The notes under the pieces were generated by a model. That model saw only the letters and a list, made by a program, of their open reading frames with translations, searched no databases and was not told the DNA's origin. Of a stretch of 48,504 nucleotides of DNA, positions 1 through 9,804 are shown piece by piece; position 1 is the first letter of the stretch, and every line of letters starts with the position of its first letter. A program made the position numbers and the translations under genes. This stretch comes from Mesorhizobium sp. ZC-5. Its GTDB lineage: Bacteria > Pseudomonadota > Alphaproteobacteria > Rhizobiales > Rhizobiaceae. Where the stretch lies: contig NZ_JAOWPT010000021.1 in NCBI RefSeq assembly GCF_025753855.1, positions 1 through 48,504 of the forward strand, read 5' to 3'.

Positions 1-650
1 GGCGGCAGAAGATAGAGCACATTGCCGAGCGGACGCACCAGCAGTCCGCGCTCGAGGAAAAAAGCGCGCAGTTTTGGCCCGATCTCGGCCAGATAGCCGG
101 CTGAGCCGGCGTGCAGATCAAGGGCCGCGATCGTGCCGGTCACCCGACTGTCGGTGAAGTTGGCATTGTCGCGAAAGCGCTGAAGCCCGGCGGCCTGCAT
201 CCCGCTCAAGGCCGCGATCCGCTCGGCCACTGGTTCGTCGCGCCAGATCTCGACATTGGCGAGCGCTGCCGCGCAGGCAATCGGATTGGCGGTGTATGAG
301 CTCGAATGAAAGAAGGTCTTCTTACGGTCTTCGGAATAATGGGCCTGGAAGATGGCATCGGTGGCGAGCGTGGCCGCCAGCGGGATGGCGCCACCGGTCA
401 GGCCCTTCGAGGTGCACAGTATGTCGGTAGAGATGGCCGCCTGCTCGCAGGCGAACATGGTTCCGGTTCGTCCCCAACCGGTCATCACTTCGTCGGCGAT
501 CAGCAGCGTGCCGGAGGCTTCGGCAATCTTCTTCAGTTCGGCCAGAACCCAGGCCGGGTACATCAGCATGCCGCCGGCGCCAAGCACGAGCGGTTCGACA
601 ATCAGCGCGGCGGCACGCCGGTCGCGGGAGACTTCTTCGAACCGATCCAT
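1..650 (-). pseudogene. bioA: bioA-like aminotransferase, C-terminal half only
   Basis: The minus-strand frame reads as the C-terminal half of adenosylmethionine-8-amino-7-oxononanoate aminotransferase, a PLP enzyme of biotin synthesis. Visible class III aminotransferase motifs are ADEVMTGWGRTG (PLP-ring aspartate), CTSKGLTGG (Schiff-base lysine) and FFHSSSYTANPIACAAALA. The protein continues past the left edge, so its C-terminus is not seen. Recognisable BioA sequence starts only near RFEEVSRDRRAAALIVEP (about position 645). About 200 residues normal for the family are missing upstream. The frame stays open for at least 130 bases beyond that point, but the residues there do not look like BioA to me, so this is most likely a 5'-truncated gene or a fusion junction. 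The family call is firm; the pseudogene call is an inference. Confidence 0.72.
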
Positions 651-933
651 TGTTTGCCCTCTATCGTGCCTAAGCAGACCGGCGTTCGGCATTCTGATCG
701 ATTTTCCAGTGTCGGCGTCGAGGGCGCGAGCGAATGGCGAATTCGTGGTGCCCTGCGTCGATCGCCTACTGGTTACATTTGACGCGCGCCCGGGATTATT
801 CGGGCGTTTGGCTATCGCGACCAGAGCCCTGGACGCTCGAGTAATTTCGAAGGTCCTTACCGACATGGCCGCATCAAACATGCAAGCATGGGGCAGCTTG
901 ACCGGATTCTGCAGTCGCTGACGACGGGGCCCT
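651..933. other. junction sequence between bioA remnant and mutase gene
   Basis: This stretch of about 280 bases lies between the broken end of the bioA-like frame and the stop codon of methylmalonyl-CoA mutase. I see no complete gene. The minus-strand bioA frame stays open to at least about position 780, without recognisable aminotransferase residues. It may be scar sequence from a past rearrangement. No clear terminator was found. Confidence 0.35.
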
Positions 934-3075
934 TCATTGATTACGACGCCTTCCTTCCAGGAGATCGATGACCGCGCGCGCGGCATCCAAGATGTGTGTT
1001 CCAGGGCCTAATATAGCGGCGACCCCGTGGTCCATCAGGAACTGATAATCCTGGCGCGGCACCACGCCACCGCACACAACGATGATGTTTTCGCCGCCTT
1101 GTGCCTTCAGCGCTTGGACGAGCTGCGGCAGTAGTGTCTTGTGTCCGGCCGCGAGCGAGGACGCTCCGATGACATGAACGTGAGAAGCCACGGCCATGCT
1201 TGCCGCTTCTTCCGGCGTTTGGAAGAGCGGGCCGGCGACCACATCGAAGCCGAGATCGCCAAACGCCGATGCGATCACTTTGGCGCCACGGTCATGGCCA
1301 TCCTGGCCGAGCTTGGCCACCATCAGCTTCGGCTGGCCGCCAAGCGACATGGAAACGTCCCTGATGCGGGACGTTAGGGTTTGGTATTCCGGCTCATTCT
1401 GGAAGGCGGCGCCGTAAACCTCCGAGGTCACCTCAGGAACGGCCACGTGATCGCCGAAGGCGCTACGCAGAGTGTCGGAAATCTCCCCCACCGTCGCGCG
1501 AGCGCGCACCGCTTTAACCGCGGCCTGAAGTATGTTGCCCTTGCCGCTGGCCGCGGTCTTGCCAAGCGCGGCAAGGGCTGCGTCGACGCGCTTGGGGTCG
1601 CGCTGACGCTTTGTTTGTTCGAGACGGCGGATCTGCGCCTCTCGCACCGCCGCATTGTCGATCTCAAGGGCATCGATCGCGGCTTCGGTCTCCAGCCGGT
1701 ATTTGTTGACGCCGACGATCACCTCATCGCCGAGATCGATCGCCGCCTGGCGGCGGGTCGCCGCCGTCTCGATCAGACGTTTTGGCAAACCGTCAATGAC
1801 GGCTTTAGTCATGCCGCCGATGGCCTCGATGTCCTCTATGAGCGCCCACGCTTTCTCGGCAAGCTCGGCGGTCAGGCTTTCGACGTAATAGGAGCCGGCC
1901 AGCGGATCGACGACCTTGGTCACGCCGGTCTCGTGCTGAAGAATAAGCTGGGTGTTGCGCGCGATCCGCGCCGAAAACTCCGTCGGCAGCGCGATCGCCT
2001 CATCGAAGGAGTTGGTGTGGAGCGATTGCGTGCCACCAAGCACTGCGGCCAACGCCTCATAGGCGGTGCGCACGATGTTGTTGTAGGGGTCCTGCTCCTG
2101 CAGCGACACGCCCGATGTCTGGCAGTGCGTGCGCAGCATCAGCGATGAAGGCTTCTTCGGTTCGAACTCTTCCATGATACGCCACCACAGAAGTCGCGCT
2201 GCCCGCAGCTTGGCGGCCTCCATGAAGAAATTCATTCCAATCGCAAAGAAGAACGAGAGCCTTCCGGCAAAATCGTCGACATCGAGGCCTTTCTTCAGCG
2301 CCGCGCGGACATACTCGCGCCCATCGGCCAGGGTAAAGGCGAGCTCCTGCACCAGCGTCGCGCCGGCCTCCTGCATGTGATAGCCGGAGATCGAGATCGA
2401 GTTGAACTTCGGCATCTCCTTTGCGGTGTACTCGATGATGTCGGCGACAATCCGCATCGAGGGTTCGGGGGGATAGATGTAGGTGTTGCGGACCATGAAC
2501 TCCTTCAGGATGTCGTTCTGGATGGTCCCGGAAAGCTCGGACGACGAGCAGCCCTGCTCCTCGCCGGCAACAATGAAGCAGGCAAGAATCGGAATGACCG
2601 CACCATTCATCGTCATGGAGACGGAAATATCCTTGAGCGGTATGCCCTCGAACAGAACCTTCATGTCCTCGACGGAATCGATGGCCACGCCGGCCTTGCC
2701 GACATCGCCGACGGCACGCGGATGATCGCTGTCATAGCCGCGGTGCGTCGCAAGATCGAAAGCGACCGACACACCCTGCTGGCCGGCGGCGAGCGCCTTG
2801 CGGTAGAACGCGTTCGACTCCTCGGCCGTCGAGAAGCCCGCATATTGCCGGATCGTCCACGGCCTGCCGGCATACATCGTGGCACGCGGTCCGCGGACGA
2901 ATGGCTTCAGGCCGGGCAGCGTGGTGAGGTGGTCGGCCCCATCAAGATCATCTGCCGTATAGAGCGGCCTGACGTCGATGCCTTCGGGTGTGCGCCAGAC
3001 CAGGGCGTCTGGGGAGGCCTTCAGCTCCCGTTCGGCGAGAGCGCGCCAGTCGGCGAGTTTGGCGTCGGCCATCAT
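934..3075 (-). CDS. scpA: methylmalonyl-CoA mutase
   Basis: Converts (R)-methylmalonyl-CoA to succinyl-CoA with adenosylcobalamin, the last step of propionyl-CoA assimilation. The protein is 713 residues, the usual length for the single-chain catalytic subunit. The N-terminal substrate barrel carries [31 protein letters not shown] and [18 protein letters not shown]. The C-terminal cobalamin domain carries DGHDRG at about residues 592-597, whose histidine is the lower cobalt ligand of the family, followed by GASSLAAGH and VVCGGVVP. The ATG at 3075 overlaps the TGA of pccA (ATGA), which suggests translational coupling; the next ATG at 3072 is also possible. It is the last gene of the pccB-pccA-mutase operon. 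An epimerase gene is not in the window. Confidence 0.96.
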   Translation of the reverse strand: MMADAKLADWRALAERELKASPDALVWRTPEGIDVRPLYTADDLDGADHLTTLPGLKPFVRGPRATMYAGRPWTIRQYAGFSTAEESNAFYRKALAAGQQGVSVAFDLATHRGYDSDHPRAVGDVGKAGVAIDSVEDMKVLFEGIPLKDISVSMTMNGAVIPILACFIVAGEEQGCSSSELSGTIQNDILKEFMVRNTYIYPPEPSMRIVADIIEYTAKEMPKFNSISISGYHMQEAGATLVQELAFTLADGREYVRAALKKGLDVDDFAGRLSFFFAIGMNFFMEAAKLRAARLLWWRIMEEFEPKKPSSLMLRTHCQTSGVSLQEQDPYNNIVRTAYEALAAVLGGTQSLHTNSFDEAIALPTEFSARIARNTQLILQHETGVTKVVDPLAGSYYVESLTAELAEKAWALIEDIEAIGGMTKAVIDGLPKRLIETAATRRQAAIDLGDEVIVGVNKYRLETEAAIDALEIDNAAVREAQIRRLEQTKRQRDPKRVDAALAALGKTAASGKGNILQAAVKAVRARATVGEISDTLRSAFGDHVAVPEVTSEVYGAAFQNEPEYQTLTSRIRDVSMSLGGQPKLMVAKLGQDGHDRGAKVIASAFGDLGFDVVAGPLFQTPEEAASMAVASHVHVIGASSLAAGHKTLLPQLVQALKAQGGENIIVVCGGVVPRQDYQFLMDHGVAAILGPGTHILDAARAVIDLLEGRRRNQ

Positions 3076-5075
3076 TCGAACTCCAGAATGGGTTCGTCGA
3101 CGGCAAGGCTTGCGCCCGCCTTGGCGGCGATCCGTTTGATAACGGCCCGCCGTTCGGCGCGAAGCACGTTCTCCATCTTCATGGCCTCGACGGTGGCGAG
3201 CACCTGTCCAGCCTCGACCTGTTCTCCTTCGGACACGGCGATCGCGGTGACCACACCAGGCATCGGGCAAAGCAGCAGCCTGGAGGTGTCCGGCGGCTGT
3301 TTCTTCGGCATCAATCGCGCAAGCTCGGCGATAGGTGGGCTGCGTACATGGGCGACAACATCCGTTCCGCGACAGCGCAGTCGGTAGCCGGTTCCTGACT
3401 TTGACGTCTTGATAGACGCGGACTCGGTGCCAATTTGAAAGTGCGCGATATGCCGTCCCGGCAGCCAATCGCTGACAACACTGAGAACCGAGCCGTCATC
3501 GAATGAAACCGCGGTAGCATCTTCCTGATCGCGCACCGCGATTGCGAAGGCATGGCTGCCAAGTGTGACGATCCAATCGCTAGGGACTTTGCGACGATGA
3601 TTGTCCATCGCGCCGGAGATCAGGACATTGCGGTGCTGAAGTTTCCAGTTGATATGCGCCGCGACCGCAGCGAGCTTGCGCTCATCCGCGTCGGTTGGGG
3701 ACACACCTGTGAAGCCGTCCGGAAACTCCTCGGGGATAAAGGCTGTGCTCAGCCGCCCCTCGCGAAACCGCGGATGGTCCATGACAGCGCAGAGAAACGG
3801 CAGATTGTTGCCGATGCCTTCCACTTCGAAATCATCCAATGCAGCAGCCATGGCGTTGATTGCGCCCAGCCGATCGGGCGCCCAGGTGCAGAGCTTCGCT
3901 ATCATAGGATCATAGTGCATCGAGATGTCCGAGCCTTCGACCACCCCAGTATCGTTGCGAATCAGTGAACCATCTGCACGTGCACCCTCAATGGGCGGCC
4001 GGTAACGTGTCAGACGACCGATCGAGGGCAGGAAATTGCGACACGGGTCTTCGGCGTAGAGTCGGCTTTCGATCGCCCAGCCGTTCAGCTTCACATCTTC
4101 TTGGGCAAAGCGCAGCTTTTGGCCGGCGGCGATGCGGATCATTTCCTCGACCAGATCGATGCCGGTTACCAGTTCGGTGACCGGATGCTCGACCTGAAGC
4201 CGGGTATTCATCTCGAGGAAGTAAAAGTTGCGGTCGCGGTCGACGATGAATTCAACCGTACCTGCCGAGTGGTAGCCGACCGCCCTGGCAAGAGCGATGG
4301 CCTGCCTTCCCATCGCCTGCCGGGTTGCTTCGTCAAGGAACGGGGAGGGGGCCTCCTCGATGATCTTCTGATTGCGGCGCTGGATCGAGCATTCCCGCTC
4401 GCCCAGGTAGACGATGTTGCCGTACTGATCGCCGAGTACCTGGATTTCGATGTGACGTGGTTCGGTGACGAATTTCTCGATGAAGATGCGGTCGTCGCCA
4501 AAGGCGTTCTTGGCTTCGTTTCGTGAGGACTGAAATCCTTCGCGCGCCTCGATCTCGTTCCAGGCAATGCGCATGCCCTTGCCGCCACCGCCGGCGGATG
4601 CCTTGATCATGACGGGAAAGCCGATCTCCGAGGAGATGCGCGCCGCTTCCTCGGCATCCTCAATCAGGCCCATATGGCCGGGTACGGTGGAGACACCGGC
4701 GGATGCCGCGATCTTCTTTGAGGTGATCTTGTCGCCCATCGCCTCGATGGCGACGGGCGAGGGGCCGATGAAGGCGATGCCCTTGGCTTTGAGCGCTTCG
4801 GCAAAATTCGAATTCTCGGACAGGAAACCGTAGCCCGGATGAACCGCATCAGCGCCCGTAGCGGTGACGGCATCGAGGATGTTTGCAAAGCGAAGATAGG
4901 ACTGGGCCGAGGCGGCGGGACCGATATGGACCGCCTCATCGGCCTGCCGGACGTGCAAGGCGTCGCGGTCAGCGTCGGAATAGACCGCGACGGTGGCTAT
5001 GCCAAGCCTCTGTGCCGTCTTGATCACCCGGCACGCGATCTCGCCACGATTGGCAATCAGGATCTTCTTGAACAT
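3072..5075 (-). CDS. pccA: propionyl-CoA carboxylase, biotin-carrying alpha subunit
   Basis: Carboxylates its biotin and hands the carboxyl group to the beta subunit, giving methylmalonyl-CoA from propionyl-CoA. The 667 residues begin [17 protein letters not shown], the standard start of the biotin carboxylase domain. The ATP-grasp glycine loop [14 protein letters not shown] and the FIEKFV and [16 protein letters not shown] motifs follow. A middle BT region and a C-terminal biotinyl domain with VEAMKMEN (biotinylated lysine near residue 633) complete the chain. I chose the ATG at 5075 because it gives this N-terminus and has a GAG-containing site upstream; an in-frame TTG at 5090 would add five residues. 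It sits between pccB and the mutase with almost no spacing, so all three are probably co-transcribed. Confidence 0.96.
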   Translation of the reverse strand: MFKKILIANRGEIACRVIKTAQRLGIATVAVYSDADRDALHVRQADEAVHIGPAASAQSYLRFANILDAVTATGADAVHPGYGFLSENSNFAEALKAKGIAFIGPSPVAIEAMGDKITSKKIAASAGVSTVPGHMGLIEDAEEAARISSEIGFPVMIKASAGGGGKGMRIAWNEIEAREGFQSSRNEAKNAFGDDRIFIEKFVTEPRHIEIQVLGDQYGNIVYLGERECSIQRRNQKIIEEAPSPFLDEATRQAMGRQAIALARAVGYHSAGTVEFIVDRDRNFYFLEMNTRLQVEHPVTELVTGIDLVEEMIRIAAGQKLRFAQEDVKLNGWAIESRLYAEDPCRNFLPSIGRLTRYRPPIEGARADGSLIRNDTGVVEGSDISMHYDPMIAKLCTWAPDRLGAINAMAAALDDFEVEGIGNNLPFLCAVMDHPRFREGRLSTAFIPEEFPDGFTGVSPTDADERKLAAVAAHINWKLQHRNVLISGAMDNHRRKVPSDWIVTLGSHAFAIAVRDQEDATAVSFDDGSVLSVVSDWLPGRHIAHFQIGTESASIKTSKSGTGYRLRCRGTDVVAHVRSPPIAELARLMPKKQPPDTSRLLLCPMPGVVTAIAVSEGEQVEAGQVLATVEAMKMENVLRAERRAVIKRIAAKAGASLAVDEPILEFE

Positions 5076-5086
5076 TTTTTGCGTAC

Positions 5087-6619
5087 TCAAAGTGGGATCG
5101 TGTCGTGCTTCTTCCAGCGCGTTTCGACGCTTTTTCCGCGCAGAGCGGCAAAGGCACGCGCAATCCGCCTGCGTGAAGAATGTGGCATGATCACCTCGTC
5201 GATGAAGCCCCGCTCGGCGGCAATGAAGGGGTTGGCGAAACGCTGCTCGTATTCCCTGGTGCGAGCAGCAAGCCTCTCGGGATTGCCGAGTTCTGACCGG
5301 TAGAGGATCTCGGCCGCCCCCTTTGCGCCCATCACCGCGATTTCGGCGGTCGGCCAGGCGTAGTTGATGTCGGCGCCGATATGTTTGGAAGCCATCACGT
5401 CGTAGGCGCCGCCATAAGCCTTGCGCGTGATCAACGTGACCATCGGCACGGTCGCCTGGGAATAGGCAAACAGCAGCTTGGCGCCGTGCTTGATGACGCC
5501 GCCAAATTCCTGGGCGGTGCCCGGCAGGAAACCTGGCACGTCGACGAGCGTCAGGATCGGGATGTCGAAGGCGTCGCAGAAGCGAACGAAACGTGCCGCC
5601 TTGCGGGAGGAATCAATGTCGAGGCATCCGGCCAGCACCATGGGCTGGTTGGCCACCACGCCAACCGTCCTGCCCTCGATGCGAACAAATCCGGTGATGA
5701 TGTTGCGGGCGAAGGCGGCCTGAAGCTCGAAGAAGTCGCCTTCATCGGCGATTGCCGTGATCAGTTCCTTCATGTCGTAGGGCTTGTTGGCGCTGTCCGG
5801 CGCCAGCGTGTCGAGACGCAACTCGATCCGCTCGGGATCGTCATGAAATGGCCGCACGGGCGGCTTTTCCCGATTGTTCAGCGGCAGGAAGTCAAAGAGG
5901 CGCCTGACCTCTTCCAAGGCCTCGATATCGTTTTCGAAAGCCCCGTCGGCGACAGAGGACTTTTGCGTGTGCGTTGCCGCGCCGCCTAGTTCCTCCGCGG
6001 TCACGATCTCGTTCGTGACCGTCTTGACCACGTCGGGGCCGGTCACGAACATGTAGGAGGAATCCCGAACCATGAAGATGAAGTCGGTCATGGCCGGGGA
6101 GTAGACCGCACCGCCGGCGCAGGGCCCCATGATCACCGAAATCTGCGGAATGACGCCGGAAGCATCGACATTGCGTTTGAAGACATCGGCGTAGCCGGCC
6201 AGTGAGGCGACACCCTCCTGGATGCGCGCGCCGCCAGAATCGTTGAGGCCAATGACCGGCGCCCCGTTGCGCACCGCCATGTCCATGATCTTGCAGATCT
6301 TCTGGGCGTGTGTCTCAGACAGAGATCCGCCGAGCACCGTGAAGTCCTGAGAGAAGACGTAAACAAGCCTGCCGTTGATCGTACCCCAGCCCGTGACCAC
6401 GCCGTCGCCAGCGACCTTCTGGTCAGCCATGCCGAAGTCTGTGGCACGATGGGTGACATACATGTCGTATTCTTCGAAGGAGCCTTCATCGAGGAGCACC
6501 ACGAGGCGCTCGCGGGCGGTCAGCTTCCCTTTGGCATGCTGGGCATCGACACGCTTCTGCCCGCCGCCCAGGCGGGCCTGCGCACGACGCACCTCGAGTT
6601 GTTCGAGAACGGCCCGCAT
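5087..6619 (-). CDS. pccB: propionyl-CoA carboxylase, carboxyltransferase beta subunit
   Basis: Transfers the carboxyl group from biotin to propionyl-CoA. The 510 residues begin [20 protein letters not shown], followed by [10 protein letters not shown], typical of decarboxylase/carboxyltransferase beta subunits. Two crotonase-like carboxyltransferase halves are visible, with the acyl-CoA oxyanion regions [13 protein letters not shown] and [16 protein letters not shown] in the first and [12 protein letters not shown] and [11 protein letters not shown] in the second. It is the first gene of the operon and is divergent from the regulator at 6835. The 215-bp intergenic region holds several TTTGC/GCAAA elements expected of a ScfR-type operator. 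Confidence 0.96.
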   Translation of the reverse strand: MRAVLEQLEVRRAQARLGGGQKRVDAQHAKGKLTARERLVVLLDEGSFEEYDMYVTHRATDFGMADQKVAGDGVVTGWGTINGRLVYVFSQDFTVLGGSLSETHAQKICKIMDMAVRNGAPVIGLNDSGGARIQEGVASLAGYADVFKRNVDASGVIPQISVIMGPCAGGAVYSPAMTDFIFMVRDSSYMFVTGPDVVKTVTNEIVTAEELGGAATHTQKSSVADGAFENDIEALEEVRRLFDFLPLNNREKPPVRPFHDDPERIELRLDTLAPDSANKPYDMKELITAIADEGDFFELQAAFARNIITGFVRIEGRTVGVVANQPMVLAGCLDIDSSRKAARFVRFCDAFDIPILTLVDVPGFLPGTAQEFGGVIKHGAKLLFAYSQATVPMVTLITRKAYGGAYDVMASKHIGADINYAWPTAEIAVMGAKGAAEILYRSELGNPERLAARTREYEQRFANPFIAAERGFIDEVIMPHSSRRRIARAFAALRGKSVETRWKKHDTIPL

Positions 6620-6680
6620 CAGCGGTCAGCCTTCGGTGCAAAGTTCAAAGCCGTCGGCAATGGCGTCGCGGCGAGCCGGC

Positions 6681-6707
6681 TTTGCTTCAAATGCGGGTTT
6701 GCTTTGC
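6681..6707. promoter_or_regulatory. cluster of TTTGC half-sites upstream of pccB
   Basis: TTTGC occurs at 6681-6685, 6698-6702 and 6703-6707, between the pccB start codon (6619) and the regulator gene. Rhodobacter PccR is known to use TTTGCAAA-type half-sites. These are partial matches, so binding is an inference. The adjacent better matches at 6790-6835 strengthen the case. Confidence 0.35.
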
Positions 6708-6789
6708 TGGACAATCGCATGAGCTCCTCACTGGAATTACGCTGCATTAGTTCGCCAGCAATGGACGGGAAAGGCTTGACCGTGTGCGC

Positions 6790-6835
6790 TTGCAAAATGT
6801 ATGAAATTGCGAACAGCAACATGCGAAATTGCAAA
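6790..6835. promoter_or_regulatory. candidate PccR/ScfR operator overlapping the regulator start codon
   Basis: TTGCAAA lies at 6790-6796, TTGCGAA at 6807-6813 and TTGCAAA at 6829-6835. The octamer GAAATTGC is repeated at 6803-6810 and 6825-6832, exactly 22 bp (about two helical turns) apart. The last TTGCAAA shares its final A with the ATG at 6835. Placement suggests both autorepression of the regulator and control of divergent pccB. The motif resemblance to TTTGCAAA repeats is established for Rhodobacter PccR; its role here is inferred. Confidence 0.55.
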
Positions 6836-8247
6836 TGGCAAACGGCAAGCTCTTCATTGGACGCCGCGTACGCGAATTGCGCGAGGCCAACAAGGCCACC
6901 CAGGCGGCATTCGCCGAGCGGCTGGGGATCTCGACCAGCTATCTGAACCAGATTGAAAACAACCAACGACCGGTGTCAGCCGCAGTGCTTCTTGCGCTCG
7001 CCGAAAAGTTCCATGTGGATATCGCTTCAATCGGTGGCAGCGAGGCCGACCGGCTGCTCTCGGCACTGAGCGAGGCACTTGCTGATCCGGTGTTCGGCGG
7101 TGTTTCAGCCGGATTTCAGGAACTCAAGCTCGTTGCCCAAAACGCACCGTCTCTCGCTCATGCGCTGATCACCTGTCACCAGGCATATCGACGAAACAGC
7201 GAGCAGCTTGCCAGCTTCGACGACCAGCTGATCCGAACCAATGCCTTTGCCGGGCCGACACCCTACGAGGAAGTGCGGGACTTCTTTCATTTTGTCGACA
7301 ACTACATTGACGAGCTCGACGCCGCGGCCGAGCACCTGGCGAAGGCCTTGGGCTTGCCGGACCGAGATGTCGGTACGGCTTTGGCGGATCATCTGGAACA
7401 GCATCATCGCGTTCGCATTGCGCGTGCTGCCAGTGGCGAGCGGGTAATCAGGCGCTTCGACGCCTCCGCGCGCGTGCTGTATTTGAACTCTTACTCGCCT
7501 GCATCGACGCGCAGTTTTCAGATGGCACTCCAGATCGGCGCCTTGGAGCAGCGGGCGGAAATCGATGCGATCATCGAGCGCACGGGCTTCCGTACCCCGG
7601 AAGCGGCAGAGATATGCAGGGTCGGCCTCCAGAATTATTTTGCCGGTTCGCTCATGTTGCCATACCGTCCCTTCCTGGCCGCCGCAAAAGAACTAAGGCA
7701 CGACCTCCACCTGCTCGCAATGCGCTTCGGCGCCAGCCTTGAGCAGGTGGCGCATCGCCTGTCGACCTTGCAAAGGCCTCGGTTGAAGGGCGTGCCCGTC
7801 TTCTTCGCGCGCATCGACCGGGCCGGCAACATCACCAAGCGCCATAGCGCCGCGAAGTTGCAATTCGCCCGCTACGGTGCAGCTTGCCCGTTGTGGAACG
7901 CTCATCAAGCGTTCGAAACCCCAGGCCGCATGGATTGCCAGTTGGCCGAGACACCAGACGGCGTGTGTTATCTCAGTATCGCGACAGAAATCACCAAGGC
8001 AGACGGTGGATACGGTTCTCCTCATCGACGCTATGCGATCGCGCTCGGATGCGAGATCTCCGACGCCGGCGATTTCGTCTACGCGGACCGGCTGGATTTT
8101 GCCAACAGCTCAGCGTTCGAGCCCATCGGCGTTTCATGCCGCATTTGCGAGCGGATAAACTGCATCCAACGCGCCGTTCCGCCGCTCAAGAGCACGATTA
8201 CCGTGGATCACGACCGACGCGGCGAACTGCCATACACGATCTGCTGA
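6835..8247 (+). CDS. pccR: short-chain fatty acyl-CoA responsive regulator (ScfR family, PccR-like)
   Basis: Probable transcription factor that senses a short acyl-CoA and controls the divergent propionyl-CoA operon. The 470-residue protein begins with an XRE helix-turn-helix (IGRRVRELREANKATQAAFAERLGIS, then TSYLNQIENNQRPVSAAVLLALAEKF, residues about 8-65). A long ImmA/IrrE-like middle follows (for example PYEEVRDFFHFVDNYIDEL), then a C-terminal ScfR region with paired cysteines (CQLAETPDGVCYLSIATEI; GVSCRICERINCIQRAVPPL). Length and layout match the ScfR/MdcR-like family described with Rhodobacter PccR. I chose ATG 6835 rather than the in-frame TTG at 6829 because the protein then begins at the HTH. 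A TTGCAAA element overlaps the start codon. Confidence 0.88.
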   Translation: MANGKLFIGRRVRELREANKATQAAFAERLGISTSYLNQIENNQRPVSAAVLLALAEKFHVDIASIGGSEADRLLSALSEALADPVFGGVSAGFQELKLVAQNAPSLAHALITCHQAYRRNSEQLASFDDQLIRTNAFAGPTPYEEVRDFFHFVDNYIDELDAAAEHLAKALGLPDRDVGTALADHLEQHHRVRIARAASGERVIRRFDASARVLYLNSYSPASTRSFQMALQIGALEQRAEIDAIIERTGFRTPEAAEICRVGLQNYFAGSLMLPYRPFLAAAKELRHDLHLLAMRFGASLEQVAHRLSTLQRPRLKGVPVFFARIDRAGNITKRHSAAKLQFARYGAACPLWNAHQAFETPGRMDCQLAETPDGVCYLSIATEITKADGGYGSPHRRYAIALGCEISDAGDFVYADRLDFANSSAFEPIGVSCRICERINCIQRAVPPLKSTITVDHDRRGELPYTIC

Positions 8248-8376
8248 TTTCGATCGCCGGCAGCGCCAGGACATGCAAGTCGAATCATCATCATTGCTCC
8301 GACCTCGATTCGCCGAAATCGCTTCCCGACGTCAGAAGCATCGTCAACGACCGTGCGCGGGTCTCCCAAGCGACAG

Positions 8377-9363
8377 TTAAGGCGGGTCTAGCTGGCATCG
8401 ACAACCAGACTCCAAAGCCTTCGCTCGAACAATGGCTCGATGTCGACGTTTTTCAACATGCTGCGAACCGTGGAGAGCGAACAAGCCGGCCACGATAATG
8501 ATCAGAGCGCCTGCCAGGGTCGTGGCGCGCGGCAACTCCGCGAAGAACACATATCCCCACAGCGGAGTCCAAATCATGCCAGTGTATTCGAAAGTTGCAA
8601 CACGGTTTGCCGGCGCTAGACGATAGGCTTGAGAGAGAAGCACCATTCCTGCAGAAGCAACTACGCCGCATGCGGTCATCTTCAGCAGATCGATCGATGT
8701 TGGCCATACCCAGGGCCTAACCAAGAATGCCAGGCTGGGGTGTTCTGCATGCGTGAAGCCTGCCACGCGAAACGCAACCGCGAACACGATCGATCCTGCC
8801 AGATACGCTACGTTCTGGTAGAATCCCATCGTAGTCGCGGATTCGGTTTCGCTGATATGACGCGCGATCACTTGTGAAAATGCATAGAGAAGTGCTGATC
8901 CAAGGGAGAGAAACGCGGCCCAGTCCAGCAAACCTGCTCCAGGGCGGAGCATTATCAGAACCCCCACCAAACCGAGCAGAACGCCAGCCAAGGTTCCGAT
9001 GGAAATCCGCTCTCCCAAGTATGGGCTTGCGAGCCCCATTATGAAAAGCGGAGCCATGAAGAAGAGAGATACGGCATCGGCGAGCGTCAACGCTGCGATG
9101 GCTAGGTAATAAAGCGCGTACGAAAAGAACTGCGTGAATCCTCGGATGGTCAGAGTTATGTATCTTGTTGTAAGCAGCGCACCCAGTCCGACGTCGAGGT
9201 GGACAAGAACCACGAGGATCGGAAATGAGGCCAAGGCCCTTATCGCCATCACTTCGGAAACAGGGTACGCGGACGATACCGACTTGACCAATGGATCCTG
9301 TAGGGAAAACACAAAGACGCCTAGACAAAGGCTCGCAACCCCCAGCAACACTCGATTCTGCAT
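8377..9363 (-). CDS. EamA/DMT-family transporter (copy 1)
   Basis: A 328-residue inner-membrane protein of the drug/metabolite transporter superfamily with about ten hydrophobic segments in two EamA repeats. The segments include LGVASLCLGVFVFSLQDPLVK at the start, LADAVSLFFMAPLFIMGLASPYLGERIS at the end of repeat one, and ACGVVASAGMVLLSQAYRLAP in repeat two. The substrate cannot be read from sequence. It closely resembles the transporter at 46540-47472 over its whole length, including the FYQN and HPSLAFLVRPWVWPT segments. A charged tail of about 30 residues follows the last membrane segment and is not shared by copy 2. The 33-bp operator found before copy 2 is not present here. Confidence 0.85.
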   Translation of the reverse strand: MQNRVLLGVASLCLGVFVFSLQDPLVKSVSSAYPVSEVMAIRALASFPILVVLVHLDVGLGALLTTRYITLTIRGFTQFFSYALYYLAIAALTLADAVSLFFMAPLFIMGLASPYLGERISIGTLAGVLLGLVGVLIMLRPGAGLLDWAAFLSLGSALLYAFSQVIARHISETESATTMGFYQNVAYLAGSIVFAVAFRVAGFTHAEHPSLAFLVRPWVWPTSIDLLKMTACGVVASAGMVLLSQAYRLAPANRVATFEYTGMIWTPLWGYVFFAELPRATTLAGALIIIVAGLFALHGSQHVEKRRHRAIVRAKALESGCRCQLDPP

Positions 9364-9505
9364 TTCGGTCCGCTGAGTTAGAGCCTTCCGGCTGGATGAA
9401 GTTCACTGGGATCTGGAGAGCGAGGTCGCGCCACCGGAGACGCAAACACAGTAATGGCTAGCCACTTCAAAAAGTCTGAGTTAGGACCTCGGCGTGGGGT
9501 ACTCG

Positions 9506-9715
9506 TTAGAGTAGCCAGGGTATGTTCGACCGATTCCACTTCGACCGCGAACCGGCGTCGGGAAATCCGAGCGCCTCGCGGGTAAGTCCAGCGTCAGCTA
9601 GAAGCCTGTCGTCGTGCCGTGCAAGAACTGTGTCCAAGGCGGTGTCTCGGCCGACCAGATTCCAGTGCTGGAGATACCTTGATCCGATTGACTGAGTTCT
9701 GGAGAGGAATGACAT
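9506..9715 (-). CDS. small DUF1127-type protein
   Basis: A 69-residue basic protein ending with the DUF1127 hallmark ARHDDRLLADAGLTREAL (short helix, DDRLLADAGL, turn). Such proteins are abundant in Rhizobiales; some are linked to RNA turnover and to phosphate and carbon physiology, but no function can be assigned here. I chose ATG 9715 (MSFLSRTQSI); an in-frame TTG at 9769 would add 18 unremarkable residues. It is divergent from the LysR gene at 9805 and shares its short intergenic region. Confidence 0.65.
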   Translation of the reverse strand: MSFLSRTQSIGSRYLQHWNLVGRDTALDTVLARHDDRLLADAGLTREALGFPDAGSRSKWNRSNIPWLL

Positions 9716-9768
9716 CCAAGTTTTCTTTCGTTGCCTACCCAGGATGCACGTGCCATGGGTATGAATCA

Positions 9769-9779
9769 AACGAATATAA
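9769..9779 (+). promoter_or_regulatory. AACGAATATAA element upstream of LysR gene
   Basis: This 11-bp stretch matches elements upstream of the LysR gene at 40712 and of proX. It contains a TATAAC -10-like core 25 bases before the ATG at 9805. It may be a promoter core rather than a regulator site. Confidence 0.3.
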
Positions 9780-9804
9780 CTTCTGGCAGCAATGAGTGAA
9801 TTTT

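Noticed and set aside
651-930. Possible MazF/PemK toxin remnant near 840-920
   Set aside because: Only a few residues resemble the toxin C-terminus and they are split between frames; this is too weak to support.
2377-3387. 336-residue plus-strand open frame
   Set aside because: It lies opposite the mutase and pccA genes, has no family motifs, and reflects high-GC antisense reading.
934-3468. 844-residue version of methylmalonyl-CoA mutase
   Set aside because: The first 131 residues are the reading shadow of pccA; the family N-terminus and an ATGA overlap place the start at 3075.
9454-9486. AAAAAGTC sequence upstream of the first EamA transporter, considered as an operator copy
   Set aside because: Only the left arm resembles the consensus; the expected right arm reads ACCTCGGCG and does not match.
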